Shown: positions 5,254 to 5,885 of the stretch, piece after piece
Layout of the letters: the number at the start of each line of letters is the position of its first letter
How positions within the stretch are numbered: position 1 is the first letter of the stretch
From: Bacteroidota bacterium
GTDB lineage: Bacteria; Bacteroidota; Bacteroidia; NS11-12g; UBA955
DNA: 5,885 nucleotides
Assembly (NCBI GenBank): GCA_030836345.1
Contig: JAURQA010000049.1
Coordinates: forward strand, 1 to 5,885
Reading direction: 5' to 3'
Notes under the pieces: model-generated
What the model was told of the DNA's origin: nothing
The model's database searches: none
The model's input: the letters and a program-made list of their open reading frames with translations, nothing else
Made by a program: the position numbers and the translations under genes

Positions 5254-5885
5254 ATGAATTTCACCAAATACCAAGGCACAGGAAATGACTTCATCATTAT
5301 AGATGGAAGAGACGAATTGCCTGCATTGGATGTGGCCCACCTATGCCATCGGAGGTTTGGCATTGGAGCGGATGGGTTAATGATACTTGAACCCAGCAGC
5401 GATTTTGATTTTAAAATGGTCTACTATAATAGTGACGGAAAGATTAGCTCTATGTGCGGAAATGGAGGACGCTGTATTGCTCATTTTGCATCGGGCTTAG
5501 GCTTGGGTGAACATTTGCATTTCATGGCCATAGACGGGCCTCATAAGGCTTTGGTCCAACAAGATCATGTTTCCCTTGAGATGGGTGATGTATCCAAAAT
5601 AAAGAGAATCAATCACAGTACGTTTGAATTGAATACGGGTTCTCCTCATTATGTAATGTTCCCAAAAAACCCTATCGATTCATTTGATCTGATCCCTTTT
5701 GCTAAGTCTGTTCGATTTTCGGCCTTATACGAAAAGGAGGGCATTAATATAAATGTCGCTTTTGACAACAGGGGAGTTTTAGATGTAAGAACATACGAGA
5801 GAGGAGTTGAAGATGAAACATACAGTTGCGGGACAGGAGTAACCGCGGCGGCATTAGCTCATTTTTCTAAAAATAGACAAATGGG
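5254..5885 (+). CDS. dapF: Diaminopimelate epimerase (3' end outside window)
   Basis: Catalyses interconversion of LL- and meso-2,6-diaminopimelate in the cytoplasm, supplying meso-DAP for peptidoglycan and for lysine. The visible 210 codons begin MNFTKYQGTGNDFIIIDG, the family's N-terminus with the substrate-binding Asn11. FGIGADGLM (35-43) and YYNSDG (57-62) follow, then MCGNGGRC with catalytic Cys68, TGSPHYV (128-134), and YERGVEDET followed by CGTG with catalytic Cys192. Both halves of the two-cysteine acid-base pair are therefore present and the enzyme should be active. Family members are usually about 255-260 residues here, so roughly 50 are missing past the window edge. The ATG lies 4 bp after the anti-sigma stop. 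I see no TAnnTTTG element in the preceding 150 bp, so it probably depends on upstream transcription. A purine-rich GAAGGGAGAG (5230-5239) lies rather far upstream to act as its ribosome binding site. Confidence 0.95.
   Translation, partial: MNFTKYQGTGNDFIIIDGRDELPALDVAHLCHRRFGIGADGLMILEPSSDFDFKMVYYNSDGKISSMCGNGGRCIAHFASGLGLGEHLHFMAIDGPHKALVQQDHVSLEMGDVSKIKRINHSTFELNTGSPHYVMFPKNPIDSFDLIPFAKSVRFSALYEKEGININVAFDNRGVLDVRTYERGVEDETYSCGTGVTAAALAHFSKNRQM

Overview
This AT-rich window looks like ordinary chromosomal DNA from a member of the Bacteroidota, probably a flavobacterial or cytophagal lineage. The evidence is a GSCFA-family protein (largely a Bacteroidota family), a carboxypeptidase-regulatory-like secreted protein, a short lipoprotein of Bacteroidota type, an ECF sigma factor with a Bacteroidota-type region 4, and several matches to the Bacteroidota promoter element TAnnTTTG. 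Shine-Dalgarno sequences are mostly absent, as expected for this phylum. I see no tRNA, rRNA, CRISPR array, insertion sequence or phage gene.

Layout from left to right: the last 46 codons of a probable outer-membrane beta-barrel protein (+); about 100 bp of spacer; a secreted carboxypeptidase-regulatory-like protein (-); a two-domain chromate-family transporter, chrA-like (-), lying upstream of the previous gene in the same direction; a small uncharacterised lipoprotein (+), divergent from the transporter with only 4 bp between the start codons; a GSCFA protein of the SGNH-hydrolase type (-), convergent with the lipoprotein, with 1 bp between the stop codons; an 88-bp divergent control region; then a rightward cluster of an ECF sigma factor, a membrane-anchored probable anti-sigma factor and dapF (diaminopimelate epimerase, cut off by the window edge).

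The rightward cluster is the most coherent unit. The sigma stop codon overlaps a TTG start of the anti-sigma gene (TTGA), and dapF begins 4 bp after the anti-sigma stop. This suggests that a gene for meso-diaminopimelate, used for lysine and peptidoglycan, is read from an envelope-sensing sigma/anti-sigma transcript. The remaining genes are packed back to back in alternating directions, so control signals sit inside neighbouring coding sequences: a probable terminator for the GSCFA gene lies in the last codons of the lipoprotein, and candidate promoters of the transporter and the lipoprotein lie in each other's 5' ends.

I did not find a clearly novel multi-gene system. The points most worth a second look are the sigma/anti-sigma/dapF linkage, exact TAnnTTTG elements only 8 to 12 nt before three start codons (suggesting very short leaders), the embedded terminator, and the inverted repeats in the divergent control region.
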